A DNA stretch of 64,000 nt from Adiantum capillus-veneris (lineage: Eukaryota; Streptophyta; Polypodiopsida; Polypodiales; Pteridaceae). A program made the position numbers and the translations under genes. This document shows, piece after piece, positions 48,155 to 59,463 of this stretch. The first letter of the stretch is position 1. Each line of letters opens with the position of its first letter. The notes under the pieces are model-generated. The model had not been told where the DNA came from. It did no database searches and was given only the letters and a program-made list of their open reading frames with translations. The stretch spans positions 141,636,640 to 141,700,639 of the forward strand of contig CM043955.1 in assembly GCA_014529385.2 (NCBI GenBank). Reading direction: 5' to 3'.

Positions 48155-48996
48155 TTAAAATGGCCTCCTTCTCTTGAGATTTTGAGTCCTTTGAGACATA
48201 TAACATTGCATTACATAGTGAGTCTCAAGATCAGGATGGAACATTACAAAATTTCTTATGGTATAGTCTCTCTTGTCTTTAGCATACAACCATCCACATA
48301 ACCATGGAACAATTTCATCTTTTAAAAAACTTTGAAGCAATTGAGTAGGTTGGTTCCAAAACTTTGGAAAAATCGTATAAGTTCCTTGCATGTTTCACAT
48401 CACTCGATATGGACTATCATCAAATATTATAGTGTTGCCCCCATCTAAATAATCAAATAGCTTCCATATGGTCGAAAGATTTTTGTGATAGGCTCTTTTG
48501 TAACCGATCATGAAATTTGAATTTTGGTAGCACCGGTTATCCATAATCATCTTGAATTTGTGACTTTGTGTAGGAAAACAGATCTTGATTATGTGTTGAG
48601 CTATTTGTAAATGATGGCAGCTCCAAATCCAAACCTCAAAGAACTCAAAGCAAAATCTTAAGAAATACTCTGCATCTGGACACACCGCATACACCTCATT
48701 GTTATCATCTACAATGCACATGTACTTGGTCCAGGTTGGCCTTGATTGAGCTCAAATGTTGCAAGAAGCACACCCTCTAAATCCAAGATAAGCGTTCTTT
48801 TGTCCTGTTTGAAAGATGTTGGTAGATAAAACCATTGCTCTTGGTTTGAATGTGATATTTGATGTAATATGAAAGGGAGCTCCTCTATTTTGTGATAATC
48901 TAATAGCAAAACATTTTTTCTTAGAAGCCCTGAAATGATTTTAACTAAAATAAAATTATATAGAGATCTTAAGTGTGTTGAAGACCTTAGGGACAT
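48155..48996 (-). pseudogene. NIF/FCP1-like phosphatase-fold protein (copy 1), broken
   Basis: A HAD-superfamily NLI-interacting-factor domain, the fold of CTD phosphatases that remove phosphate from RNA polymerase II or SMAD-like targets. Piece 48996-48709 has the first motif, KRTLILDLEGVLL. Canonical enzymes have DxDGT/V, so the second Asp is Glu here. Piece 48721-48395 has VWIWSCHH (motif II) and NTIIFDDSPYRVM (motif III DD). Piece 48391-48155 has the C-terminal part. An indel near 48740 separates the first two. A TGA at 48394-48392 separates the last two, which are in one frame. The neighbour at 49463-50805 is a paralogue on the same strand. Confidence 0.8.
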
Positions 48997-49462
48997 AGGG
49001 TGCTAATTTATGGTTACACTTAGTAAGTCCTATGCAAGAACACATGCCAAACTATGACCCTGTGGCCTTAGAGTCATAGGGTGTTGAGACCATAAAGTGA
49101 AATTCCCCCAAGGTTATAGAGCAAGATTTGACCTTATGAGCATGTAGATTGTCCTTGATGGCACAATGAACTCAAATTTCAAAGCAAACAACTATAAAAG
49201 CTTTTTTTTAAAAGAGCATTTGGCACATGAAACTCAGGAGTTACTTATAGTATTGAAAGACAATTTAAAAAACTATTAATCATTTACATCTTCATATATC
49301 TTGAAACCCTAAGCACTCTAACAAAGTCTCTGAGTACATAAAGATCTTTGTAAATGAAAAAATGTTACAAAACATTGCTCCATCATTTCTTGATATAGGG
49401 CTATTTGAGATCATATTGAATTTTTAGATGCTTTATATAATTCCTGGCTTCATGTACTTTGA

Positions 49463-50805
49463 TCACACAGGCTCCTTGTATCCCAATTTTTGGGCAAGCA
49501 TGATTGCTTCTGTACCTTTCAAGGCTGATAATGATTTGATATTCTTTAAGACCCTTACTTTTTCTCGATCACGTGCTGAAAGTTTCTTGTCTTGACTTCG
49601 AGTGGACATTCCACTAGTGCTAGATGTTGTAACTTTCTCATCATGAAGAGGACGAGAAACTTCTGGTAGCCTTCCTGATGAGTAGGTTTTTCCGAGAAAA
49701 ATTAGATTTCTCTCCTCCCACTCTGCAACAACCTTGTGTATAGGTTATAAAGCTCATGACCTTGAGCAATGGGTGCGTGTCCATATAAATGAGACCCTGT
49801 AACTGTGCAAATGTCATTAACATGATTGAGAGCTTTGATATATGGTAGCAGCTCCCCAAGGAGGATATTATCCTCCTCATCATCAACATTAAATGATGGT
49901 CGAAAAATACAATTCAATGCAGAATTCACACATCCCTTTAATGGTTCATCATCTACAAGAAGCAATCTTCTTGCATCAAGCCCAAATTTTGATGATGCAA
50001 TAGCCAACGGTTTAAAAAGTGCTTCTACTTCTGGATTATCTAAGCGAGTGATCCTTGATTCTACGCATGGTTGACATTGGCTTTGCCCCCAGATCATAAA
50101 GAATGGAAATTTTTCTTTAGCTTCCTTTTCTAAAATCTTGATGATGTCCACAACATGCATGTCATTAGCAGCAGCTGACCATATCCCTACATTGAAATTG
50201 CTAAGTAGAGCCTTTAAAAACTCAATGCATCCAGGACGAAGAACAATATGCTCATGTCCAAACTTTAAGCTCTTCATTTTCTTGGACTTTTGCCAGCATC
50301 TCCTCGGGAACAATCCACACAAGCTCACTATTATAGTCAGCATTGGTTTGTTGGTAGATGGAAGGTCTGACTCACCATGCACTTCGATTTCCAAATTCTG
50401 GGGTGCTAAAATATTTGTGTTGGATTCTCCTTCTGGCGTTGCACATGTTCTGGAACTTCCATTGCCTTCTACTTGCATTGTGGTGTCATGCAATCCAATT
50501 CCCAACTCTTGGGCTACTAGAATATTTTCATTGGATTCTTCTTCTTGCCTTGCACATGTTCTGGAACTTTCATTGTCTTCTTCCATTGGATTACTCTTTA
50601 AATTTATCTCCAGTCGTTGTAGCAGTTGACCTTCAAAGACTTGTAGATTCTTTTCATCTTCGTTAGAAACTCTTTGGTTGACACGGAGATTGATAGAATC
50701 TTTCTCAATAAGGTCAATGGCATTAGCATCCTCTATACCAACAATTTCGAGTAAAACTTTGTCAGCCGCAATATCTTGTTGAAGGACTGCAAGTTTAAAG
50801 AACAC
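49463..50805 (-). CDS. NIF/FCP1-like phosphatase-fold protein (copy 2), likely inactive and frameshifted
   Basis: An open frame of 367 codons (50805-49702). The first ~150 residues are acidic and contain two tandem ~38-residue repeats (SSRTCARQEEESNENILVAQ and SSRTCATPEGESNTNILAPQ). The NIF domain follows: HIVLRPGCIEFLKALLSNF, VGIWSAAANDM, and LLLVDDEPLKG with the motif III Asp pair. The catalytic DxDGT position reads IIVSLCGLF, so the nucleophile Asp is gone. Near 49735 the frame shifts. The next frame carries on with EWEERNLIFLGKTYSSGRLP and a Lys-rich tail (KLSARDREKVRVLKNIKSLS) to a TGA at 49465-49463. A 3' splice site-like CTTGCAG lies near 50790, so the listed start may be intronic. Confidence 0.75.
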
Positions 50806-51109
50806 CTAATTTTAGATTCCAAAGTATCTACAATTTGATAACTCTTTTTTGTCACACTCTTAGAAAAAACTAATCGCAAATAGCAAATTTACTAACTGAC
50901 AACACATCTACAATGAATTTATTTTTATGCTCCTTATTGTCTAGAGATTCATAATCTTTATCTAGCTACATTAGTTCTTTGTCCATGATGGTGGCGCCTA
51001 GAAGTATACTTAGAGAAACATTTATGCCTTAAAGCTCTAGAGCACAAGTCTCATTTTCTATTTCCATGATCTTCTTGCATTGGATGATTTCCTTGACTAA
51101 GTTTCTTAT
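50806..51109. other. no gene recognised
   Basis: AT-rich upstream flank of the NIF-like copy 2. It may hold an intron or a 5' exon that I cannot identify. Confidence 0.4.
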
Positions 51110-53060
51110 GGCCTTCAGGCCATACAGTTCTCTTTGTAGATATCTCTATGACTTTCAGATATTCAAAATATGTCTCTTTATGGCCTCCAGGCCATAGGGT
51201 TAGGATTTTTGGGAGGTCTCAGCATATAAATAGACCTATGGTACTTTATTTATGTGTCACCCTATGGCCCTAAGGCCATGGGTTGTCATAGGGCCACAAG
51301 ATGCCCTCTATGAGCACTAGTAAGAAACCATAAATGCTTTATGTTGGCACCCTATGACCCGAGGGCCACAAGGTGTACCTCTTATGCTAGTAAGAAACCC
51401 TTTATGCTACATGTTGTCACTCTATGGCCTTTGGGCCATAGGGTGCCCTCTGTGCTAGTAACAAATCCTCTATGCTCTATGTTTGCACCCTATGGACCTA
51501 GGGCCACAAGATACCCTCTATGATAGTAAGAAATCCTCTATACTCTATGTTTGCACCCTATGGACCTAGGACCACAAGGTACCCTCTATGCTAGTAAGAA
51601 ATCCTCTATGCTCAATATTGAAACCCTATGGCCCCAAAGCCATAGTATGTCCTCCACGCTAGTAAGAAAAACCCTCTACACTCTATGTTGGCACCCTATG
51701 AAGACTTGAGGGCCACAAAGTACCCTTTATAATGCTACTAAGAAACCTTGTATGCTCTAGGGGAGCACCAAATAGCCCTTAGGACACAAGGTTCCCTCTA
51801 TGCTAGAAAGAAAACCTCTACGGTCTACATTGGCAACCTACAGCCCTCGGGCCATAGGGTGCATCAAATGGCTCCTAGGCCACAGGGTGCCCTCTATGCT
51901 AGAAAGGAACCTCTGCGCTCTACATTGACACTCTATCGCCCCAAGGCCATAGGGTGCCCCTTAAGCCTAGTATGAAACCATTGAAACTCTATAGTAGCAT
52001 CTAAAGACCGTAGGCCACAAGGTCATCTCTATGTTAGTAAGAAACCATCTAAACTCTATGTTGGTAGCCTATGGCCCAAAGGCCATAGGATAGCCAAGGA
52101 ACCCTTTAGGATCATTCCCCACAAAGACCACCTTATGGCCCCATGGTGATTTAGTGGCCTAGGTACCCTTCTTAAGACTCTTTTATTTTTGTATCATATG
52201 GCCCCACGGAAATAAGCTTCCTCTATGCTATTAAAAAACCGTTTATGCTCTTTGTTGGAATCATATGGCCCCAGGGCCATAGGGTGCTCTCTATGCTAGC
52301 AAGAAACCCTCCATGCTATATGTTTGCACCCTATGACACCAAGGACACAGGGTGTCCTCCATGATAGTAAGAAACCCTCTATGCTCTAAGTTTGCACCCC
52401 ATTTGACTATGTTGACACCCTATGGCCCCAGGGCCATAGGGTGCTCCCTAGGGCCACAAGGTGCCCTTCAAACTAGGAAGAGACTCTTTATGCCTTAAAT
52501 TGGTACTCTTTAGTCTCAGGGTCATAGGGTGCCTTCTATGCTAGTAGGATACATTATATGGTGTAGGTTTCCACTCTATTGCATAGGGCTAAAAGGTTTG
52601 CTCTATGAAGAAACCATGTATACTATATGTTGGCAGTGTATGGCCCTAGGGATAGAAGAAAACCCTAGGGCTATAGGGTGTCCTCTATGCTACTATCATA
52701 TGGTCCAAGGGCCAGATAGTGACCAAGGTATCATGTGTGTGAGTATTCTCTACTATATATACAAAAACCACTTTATGGCACTATGGCGTCCCAAGGGCAA
52801 CAAGGTGCTAATAAAAATCCCTCTATGCTCTATGTTGGCACCCTATGTCCCCAAGGCCATAGGGCGGTCTTTATGCTAGTAAAATTCCCTCTATGCACTA
52901 TGTTTATGTGTATACTTATAAGAAGCCATTTATGCACTATGTTGGCGTCTTATGACCCTAGATCCATAAGATGTCCTCTATGGTATAAGAGAAATCGTAC
53001 ATGGGATATGATGGCATCCTATGGTCATAGGGCCATAGGGTGTCCTCTATGCTAGTAAAA
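51110..53060 (+). repeat. palindromic GGCCATAG minisatellite, block 2
   Basis: About 25 degenerate units. The consensus reads roughly GCTAGTAAGAAACCCTCTAT, then GCTCTATGTTGGCACC, then CTATGGCC..AGGGCCATAG and GGTGCCCTCTAT. Orientation is constant. Short plus-strand frames across it encode echoes of the same peptide and are not genes. Confidence 0.92.
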
Positions 53061-53235
53061 TGTGTAAGTTAATACTGCGATAAATATGCAATCCATTATA
53101 CAAAATTGAATCATTATCATACATCATACATTTGTTGCTTTGCCACACAGTTGAAGGGGTCTTTGCCTTCAAATATCATCATAACATTCAAACATTTAAA
53201 TCAAATTTTCAAGTACTTTAATTCACAAATGCATT

Positions 53236-53367
53236 GATCTATTGGTGGATGGAAGGTCCGGCTCACCATGCACTTTGTTTTACAAATCCTGAGGGGCAAA
53301 AGTATTTGTGTTGGATTCTCCTTATGGCATTGCACATGTTTTGGAACTTGCATTGCCTTCTACTTCC
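53236..53367 (-). pseudogene. copied fragment of NIF-like copy 2
   Basis: A stretch of about 130 bp closely matches 50343-50474, including TGGTGGATGGAAGGTC/TGGTAGATGGAAGGTC and TTTGTGTTGGATTCTCCTT. That is the region coding the acidic repeat of NIF-like copy 2, in the same orientation. It is isolated from any other part of the gene. Confidence 0.75.
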
Positions 53368-53999
53368 AATTTACAAACTTAAACAATGGTTATACATTAT
53401 ACAATCATTTCTTTGCAATAAACCTTGATACAAGGTTCCGATTGCTACATGACAAGCTAAAAAACTCTACTAGTCCTAGCTTCCCTCTATTGAAAAAAAT
53501 TCAAGATATAAATTCCAATTCTCTGCATCATCTAGAAGAGAAACAAAATCATAGTTTGGAACAAAATATTCGCACTTTATATCTTTGAATAAAATCTTTT
53601 TACAATTAAAGAACTAGATCTTCACATAATCCAAAGGACAAATGCTTCAATAACCATTTATACTCAATGTTTACTATCTAAGCAAATAATTGGCATTTAC
53701 AACAAATGTTGAATATATGTTTAATCTAGTTAGTTGCAATACAAAGATAATTATTTCAAACGCGTACACCATCAATTCACAATAGAAGAACTTACACCCA
53801 ACAAAAAATGATCATACATCAATTGTTCAAACTCTCATTTTGGAATTTTGAGGACTAAGTACTTTTTAGTTTTTTCTAGCTTATTTCATTCTCAATAGAA
53901 TATTAAACCTTAATCACAAGATAAGAAATATATGTCCCTAATGTATATGGACACAAGGTATAAGGCCAAAGAAAAATGTTTTTGAAACACTTAAAGAGT
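53368..53999. other. AT-rich, no gene recognised
   Basis: Nothing supported beyond low-complexity A/T DNA. Confidence 0.5.
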
Positions 54000-54163
54000 C
54001 TTTAGGTGACCTAGAATAACCAACCTATGGTCTAAAGGCCATAGGGTGTCATGTGATGTTTTATAAGATGTGTCCATAAGAGCTAGGTGATTTGCATCCA
54101 TGGGGTGGTTTAAGTGCCCCTGTGGAGATTCTATGTCACCACCCTATGGCCCTAAGGCCTTAG
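54000..54163 (+). repeat. GGCCATAG minisatellite, block 3, cut by the copia insertion
   Basis: Contains AAAGGCCATAGGGTG and ACCCTATGGCCCTAAGGCCT. It continues at 59692 after the copia element, with CTTAG duplicated. Confidence 0.85.
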
Positions 54164-54380
54164 TGTTGGGATTAAAGCCCAAGTGGCCTCTTATGCGGAT
54201 ATGGCCGGCCGCCCGCCTAACTCACTTACCTCTAACTCTTTGTATATACTAACATATTCTTTGTGAATACTAAGGATTGAGGAGATAACCCTTCTAACAG
54301 ATCTCTGCGTACTGTGTACTGTGTAAGCTGTGTGTGTGTGTGAGAGAGAGAGTCGACCCACGCTCCGCTCCGCGACTTCA
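54164..54380 (+). repeat. 5' LTR of the intact copia element
   Basis: Starts TGTTGGGATTAAAGCCC and ends GCGACTTCA. TATA-like TTTGTATATACTAAC lies at 54239-54253. It carries (GT)n(GA)n at 54330-54352, so each insertion seeds a microsatellite. Confidence 0.96.
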
Positions 54381-54382
54381 AT

Positions 54383-54394
54383 TGGTATCAGAGC
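54383..54394 (+). promoter_or_regulatory. primer-binding site for initiator Met-tRNA
   Basis: TGGTATCAGAGC, the standard plant copia primer site, lies two bases after the 5' LTR. Confidence 0.95.
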
Positions 54395-55412
54395 CTTGGT
54401 TCAGTGCGGATTTGCGCAATCGCGCGCGCGCGCACTTTTCCGGCAGATTCTGGATCCGGAGTTCGAAAATTCACACTCGGCGTTCCGGGAGCGTTTCCAG
54501 CAGGCGACCTGGAGTTTTACCCCCCTTTCGAAGCCGTTTATGCCCTCAGAATTTCGTTCTGAGCACTACAGCAGAAGATAGATTTCAGCCGCAAAGAAAT
54601 CCGTCTTGTGTAGATTGGCAAGCAGGAGGTGGTCGACATCAATATCGACATCGACATACATCACTTATTCGTCTTCAGAGCATCATCTATAGACCAGGTA
54701 CACATATATATCATCAGATATATATATTGCAGTCTGCATTGCTGCTTCTTGTGCTTGCCAGGTTCCAGGGGAGGTGTGGCCATACGACGGCTTGACACCA
54801 CTGGCATGTATTGCAGATTGATGTACTGTGATTGTGGGTCTGCTAGTTGTGAGTCACGCTAGCAGACAGACCGCCGCAGCGGTCATAGGACAGTGATTGG
54901 TCTATTATAGGATGTATGCTAGTTCTGGGCAGTTTGCTGAGCCATCTGAGAGGGTCGTGTGTGAGGTTTTTTGAAGCCAAGCACTGGGGGCTGGGTTACC
55001 CAGTGTGAGGTGGATTAGGTTGCTGGAGTTCCCCTCTACACGCATCCTCTTCGGCGACTTTTATCCCTTAGGATGTATGACTTTGTGTAGACACTGGATT
55101 GCATCTTATGCGTCAGGCCGTTGAGGCATTGTTCAGAGTTCAGTCTTGAGACAGATACAGGTTCTGTCATCGCCCAGAGAGGAGACAGTGTATGCTTACA
55201 GGATTTGTCACTGGTCAGCTATTTATGATTGTTTTTTGAGCTATCTTTTGGTTCCCAGAGCTCAGTTTACAGGGGAGACTCTGTCAAAAATTTTCAAAAT
55301 ACTGACAGTTCCTGAGGAGAGGTGTTCAGCTTGTTGATTACAGCTTGTTTACTGTGTACAGAGGCCAGTTTACAGGGGAAACTCTGCCGGATTTTTCTCA
55401 GGAGTAAACAGT
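54395..55412 (+). other. copia leader (5' UTR)
   Basis: About 1 kb between primer site and gag start. It contains GCGCGCGCGCGC at 54422-54433 and two copies of a TTTACAGGGGA.ACTCTG motif (near 55265 and 55371), possibly part of the packaging region. Small frames here are not conserved. Confidence 0.6.
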
Positions 55413-58400
55413 TTGGCAGATATGGCATCTTCTCACAGTGAGACTCTTTACAACATAAAGAAGCTGGATGGCACAAACTTTCCATTCTGGAAGAAGCAGA
55501 TTTGGCAGGTTTTGGTGCAGAAAAAACAAGTGAAGCCACTGAAGCTCAAAGGGGAGAGACCACAATTTATGGCTGAAGATGAGTGGGAAGAGCTTGACGA
55601 GTTAGCTTGTTCCACAATCATGCTGACACTGGCAGAAAATGTTTACTTCAACGTAGCAGAAGAGACTACAGCGTATGGCGTATGGCAAAAGCTATGTGAT
55701 ATGTACGAGAAACAAAGTGCTGCTTCTCATATTTATTGGCTCAAGAAATTGGTGGATTTGAAGATGAAGGAAGGGACAGCCATGTCAAATCATCTGAATG
55801 AATTTCACTCAATTTTCAGCCAGTTAACAGCACAGGAGATAGTCTTTCCAGATTCAGTGAAGGCTATGTTTCTCTTAATCACTTTGCCAGACAGTTGGGA
55901 TACTTTTCGTACAGCGTTAAGTAATTCTGTCGCGCCAGAAGGTCTTACAAGTGCCAATGTAGAAGGCAGCTTGCTCACAGAGGAAGTGAACAGGAAGAAC
56001 ATTGACAAAGGCAAAGGCAATAGTGCTTTGGTCGTTCGAGGGAGACAACAGTTTAAAGAGAAGAAGGGTAAGAAGGCACAAAACCGAAGTAAGTCTCGTG
56101 ATTCGAAGTCAAAGGATGACATAGAATGCTACCATTGTGGCAAGAAGGGTCACATGAAGCGAGACTGTACGAAGTGGAAACAAGAAAAAGGCAAAACAAA
56201 GAGTTTTGAGCAAGATGAAAAGAAGAGTTCAGTGAAGATTGAAGAGGTGAATGTCATAGGATCTGGTTCAGACAGTGATTCTGGTATAGCAGCTGGTGAC
56301 ATCTTCCTTACAAGCAATCTTGATTCTGTTTTCTTGACTGCAGAGGATGGACATGCTATGAGTGATTGGATTATCGACTCAGGGGCATCTCTACATGTTT
56401 CTCCGCACAAAGAGTGGTTTACATCATATGTGGCTACTAAAGACTATGTCAGACTTGGCAATGAGCAGGTTTGTGGCATACTTGGAGTGGGAGATGTGCA
56501 GTTGAAGTTTCAGAATGGCTCTTCTTTATGGCTCAAGAATGTCAGACATGTTCCAGCAATCCGAAAGAGCTTGATTAGTACAGGGAAGTTGGATGATGCG
56601 GGTTATGTGACAGTTTTTGGGAACAGCGCTTGGAAGATCTCCAAAGGTTCGATGACTGTAGCACATGGCAGCAAGTCAGGAACTCTGTACACTTTACATG
56701 TTTCAGAGGTTAAAAACCATGTAATTAATGTGATTGAGCAGCCAAGTGTGTCACTGTGGCATCGTAGGTTGGGACATATGTCAAAAAGAGGAATGGAAAT
56801 ACTTTCTCATTATGGTTATTTGCCTGGCTTTTCATTTCAAGATTTCGAGTTTTGTGAGCATTGTGTTTATGGTAAGCAAACACAGGAACCGCACAGATCA
56901 AAGAGGAATCGTAGGGACGAACGGTTAGCTCTTGTACACAGTGACCTATGCGGACCAATGCCTAGTTTGTCACTAGGGGGAGCAGCGTACTTTTGTACAT
57001 TCATAGATGACTATTCTCGCAAAGTATGGGTTTACTTCTTGAAGCACAAGGATGAGGTGCTCAAGGTCTTTAAGACATTCTTGCAGCTGGTGGAGAATCA
57101 GAGTGGTCAGAAGCTGAAGTGCTTGAGAACTGACAATGGTGGAGAGTACGTTTCCAAAGCTTTTCAAGACTTTTGTCAAGAAAAAGGGATTAAGCGGGAG
57201 CTTACTGCACCATATAATCCTTCACAGAATGGGGTTGCAGAACGTATGAATAGGACCATACAAGAGAAAGTCAGAAGCATGTTGTCAAATGCTGAGTTGC
57301 CTAATGGATTTTGGGCGGAAGCAGTGGCTACAGCAGTCCATTTGATCAACAGGTCTCCTAGTAGGGTTCTGGATAAGAGTGCAGTGGCCGAGATGCTATG
57401 GACAGGCAAGGCACCTTCGTATAAGCATCTCAGAGTCTTTGGTTGTGAAGCTTATAGCCATATTCCTAAGGAGTTCAGAAATAAGTTAGAACCAAAGAGC
57501 AAGAAGTGTATATTTCTTGGCTACGGAGAATCGGGCGAGATGGGTTACCGGCTTTGGGATCCTGAGTCCAGAAAGCTTATTCGTAGCAATGATGTGCATT
57601 TCAATGAAGCCAAGTTTCACGCTAAGCCAGAGAAGACAGAGGAGATCAGAAGAGTTGTCTTCAGGGAAGATGGACCTAGTGCTAGCACATCAAGACAGCA
57701 TGGTCAGGCTCAGGAACAGCCTATAGTGGCTAGAGAGGCAGAATCAGTTGTGGTGAGACGTTCTGAGCGTGTCTCCAAACCACCTGATCGTTATGTGCCA
57801 TCTCTAAATTATGTCATGCTCACAGATTGCGGAGAACCATCTTGTTACAAGGAAGCATTACAAGTGGTTGACTCGAAAAAATGGCAGTTGGCCATGCAGT
57901 CAGAGATGACAGCTCTGCATAAAAACCAGACATGGAAGTTGGTTAAATTACCACAGGGCAAAAAGGCTCTACCTTGTAAATGGGTTTACAGGTATAAGAT
58001 CACCGCTCATGATAGTCAGCCAAAGTACAAAGCAAGGCTTGTTGCCAAGGGCTTTAAGCAAGAACAAGGCATTGACTTTGATGAAGTCTTCTCTCCAGTG
58101 GTTAAGATGACTACATTGAGATGCTTTCTTGCATTGGTTGCTATATTGGATTTGGTGTTGCACCAAATGGATGTCAAGACAGCGTTCTTGCATGGTGATT
58201 TAGATGTGGAAATTTACATGCAGCAGCCAGAAGGGTTTGTTGAGAAAGGCATGGAACATTTGGTATGCCAGTTGTTAAAGAGTCTTTATGGCTTAAAACA
58301 ATCACCGAGGGCATGGTACCATAAGTTCCACCAGTTTCTGCTTTCTCAAGGCTACAAACGTAGTGAGTTCGATCACTGTCTATATACAAAGAAGGCTAAG

Positions 58401-59390
58401 GATGGCAGTTGGCTGATCCTTATTTTGTATGTGGATGACATGTTGATTGCTGGCAAACACTTGGAAGAAATTTCAGCTTTGAAGTCAAAGATGGCAAAAT
58501 CGTTTGACATGAAAGACATGGGTGAGGCAAGTCATATACTTGGTATGCGCATTGAGAGAGACAGATCAAAGAAGTTGATTCAATGGTTATCTCAAACAGA
58601 GTATATTGACAAGGTTTTGCAACGTTTCAATATGGAGAAGGGAAAGGCATTGAGTGTTCCATTGCCACCATATGTGAAACTTAGCAAACAAGATTGTCCT
58701 GTGTCTGAGGAAGAAAAGGCTGAAATGGATAAGATTCCATATGCGTCTGCAGTGGGTAGTTTGATGTATGCAATGATTGCTACACGTCCGGATATTGCAT
58801 TTGCAGTGGGAGTGGTTAGCAGATATATGTCAAATCCCGGCAAGAAACATTGGGAGGCAGTGAAAGGTATCATGAGATACTTAAAACATACAAAGAGTAT
58901 GCGCATATGCTATGGTAGTCAGGATTTGAGTGTCAGAGGATACACTGACTCAGATTATGCAGGAGACTTGGATAAGAGGAGATCTACATCAGGCTATGTC
59001 TTTACATTGGCTGGAGGTGCCATATCATGGCGATCTCGATTACAAGATTGTGTTACGCAGTCTACTACAGAAGCTGAGTATGTTGCAGCAAATGAGGCAT
59101 GCAAAGAAGCTATTTGGCTTGGTAGATTGGTTGCAGACTTGGGAATCAATGCAGATATGCCAGAGTTATATTGTGATAGTCAAAGTGCTATACAATTGGC
59201 AAAGAATCCAGTGTTCCATTCGAAGACTAAGCATATTGATGTGAAGTATCACTTCATTAGGGAAGTACTTGAAGACAAGCAGATACAACTGCTGAAGATC
59301 CACACCAAGGACAATCCTGCTGATCTACTCACAAAGGGACTTCCAGGAGAGGGCTTTGTGCATTGTCGTGAGTTATTGGGCATTGGATAG
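55413..59390 (+). CDS. copia Gag-Pol polyprotein, 1325 residues
   Basis: One uninterrupted frame with all copia domains in order. Gag (UBN2 type) occupies residues ~1-230. The zinc knuckle CYHCGKKGHMKRDC is at ~239-252. The protease has DSGASLHVSP at ~322. The integrase HHCC finger (HRRLGHMS ... CEHCVYGK) is at ~450-490. Integrase core motifs are VHSDLCGPM, LRTDNGGEY and NPSQNGVAERMNR. Reverse transcriptase starts around 855 (CKWVYRYK), with active site YVDDMLIAG at ~1006. RNase H has GYTDSDYAGD (~1175), TEAEYVAANEA (~1220) and KHIDVKYHFIRE. Length and order match the Tnt1/Tork type (about 1330 residues). Start: first ATG after the leader. I see no missing catalytic residue. Confidence 0.97.
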   Translation: MADMASSHSETLYNIKKLDGTNFPFWKKQIWQVLVQKKQVKPLKLKGERPQFMAEDEWEELDELACSTIMLTLAENVYFNVAEETTAYGVWQKLCDMYEKQSAASHIYWLKKLVDLKMKEGTAMSNHLNEFHSIFSQLTAQEIVFPDSVKAMFLLITLPDSWDTFRTALSNSVAPEGLTSANVEGSLLTEEVNRKNIDKGKGNSALVVRGRQQFKEKKGKKAQNRSKSRDSKSKDDIECYHCGKKGHMKRDCTKWKQEKGKTKSFEQDEKKSSVKIEEVNVIGSGSDSDSGIAAGDIFLTSNLDSVFLTAEDGHAMSDWIIDSGASLHVSPHKEWFTSYVATKDYVRLGNEQVCGILGVGDVQLKFQNGSSLWLKNVRHVPAIRKSLISTGKLDDAGYVTVFGNSAWKISKGSMTVAHGSKSGTLYTLHVSEVKNHVINVIEQPSVSLWHRRLGHMSKRGMEILSHYGYLPGFSFQDFEFCEHCVYGKQTQEPHRSKRNRRDERLALVHSDLCGPMPSLSLGGAAYFCTFIDDYSRKVWVYFLKHKDEVLKVFKTFLQLVENQSGQKLKCLRTDNGGEYVSKAFQDFCQEKGIKRELTAPYNPSQNGVAERMNRTIQEKVRSMLSNAELPNGFWAEAVATAVHLINRSPSRVLDKSAVAEMLWTGKAPSYKHLRVFGCEAYSHIPKEFRNKLEPKSKKCIFLGYGESGEMGYRLWDPESRKLIRSNDVHFNEAKFHAKPEKTEEIRRVVFREDGPSASTSRQHGQAQEQPIVAREAESVVVRRSERVSKPPDRYVPSLNYVMLTDCGEPSCYKEALQVVDSKKWQLAMQSEMTALHKNQTWKLVKLPQGKKALPCKWVYRYKITAHDSQPKYKARLVAKGFKQEQGIDFDEVFSPVVKMTTLRCFLALVAILDLVLHQMDVKTAFLHGDLDVEIYMQQPEGFVEKGMEHLVCQLLKSLYGLKQSPRAWYHKFHQFLLSQGYKRSEFDHCLYTKKAKDGSWLILILYVDDMLIAGKHLEEISALKSKMAKSFDMKDMGEASHILGMRIERDRSKKLIQWLSQTEYIDKVLQRFNMEKGKALSVPLPPYVKLSKQDCPVSEEEKAEMDKIPYASAVGSLMYAMIATRPDIAFAVGVVSRYMSNPGKKHWEAVKGIMRYLKHTKSMRICYGSQDLSVRGYTDSDYAGDLDKRRSTSGYVFTLAGGAISWRSRLQDCVTQSTTEAEYVAANEACKEAIWLGRLVADLGINADMPELYCDSQSAIQLAKNPVFHSKTKHIDVKYHFIREVLEDKQIQLLKIHTKDNPADLLTKGLPGEGFVHCRELLGIG

Positions 59391-59463
59391 ATGGCAGCCA
59401 TGTAAATCTTTGTACATTTCTGTTCATAGATTTACAGTTACTTAAAGTGCCACATTGGACTTT

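Noticed and set aside
51341-53055. Short plus-strand frames with recurring peptides such as LWPLGHRV and YASKKP
   Set aside because: They are echoes of the minisatellite unit, change frame from unit to unit and are broken by stops.
46880-53060. CRISPR-like array (regular repeats with spacers)
   Set aside because: Repeats are degenerate, the 'spacers' are themselves repeated and there are no cas genes; this is a plant minisatellite.
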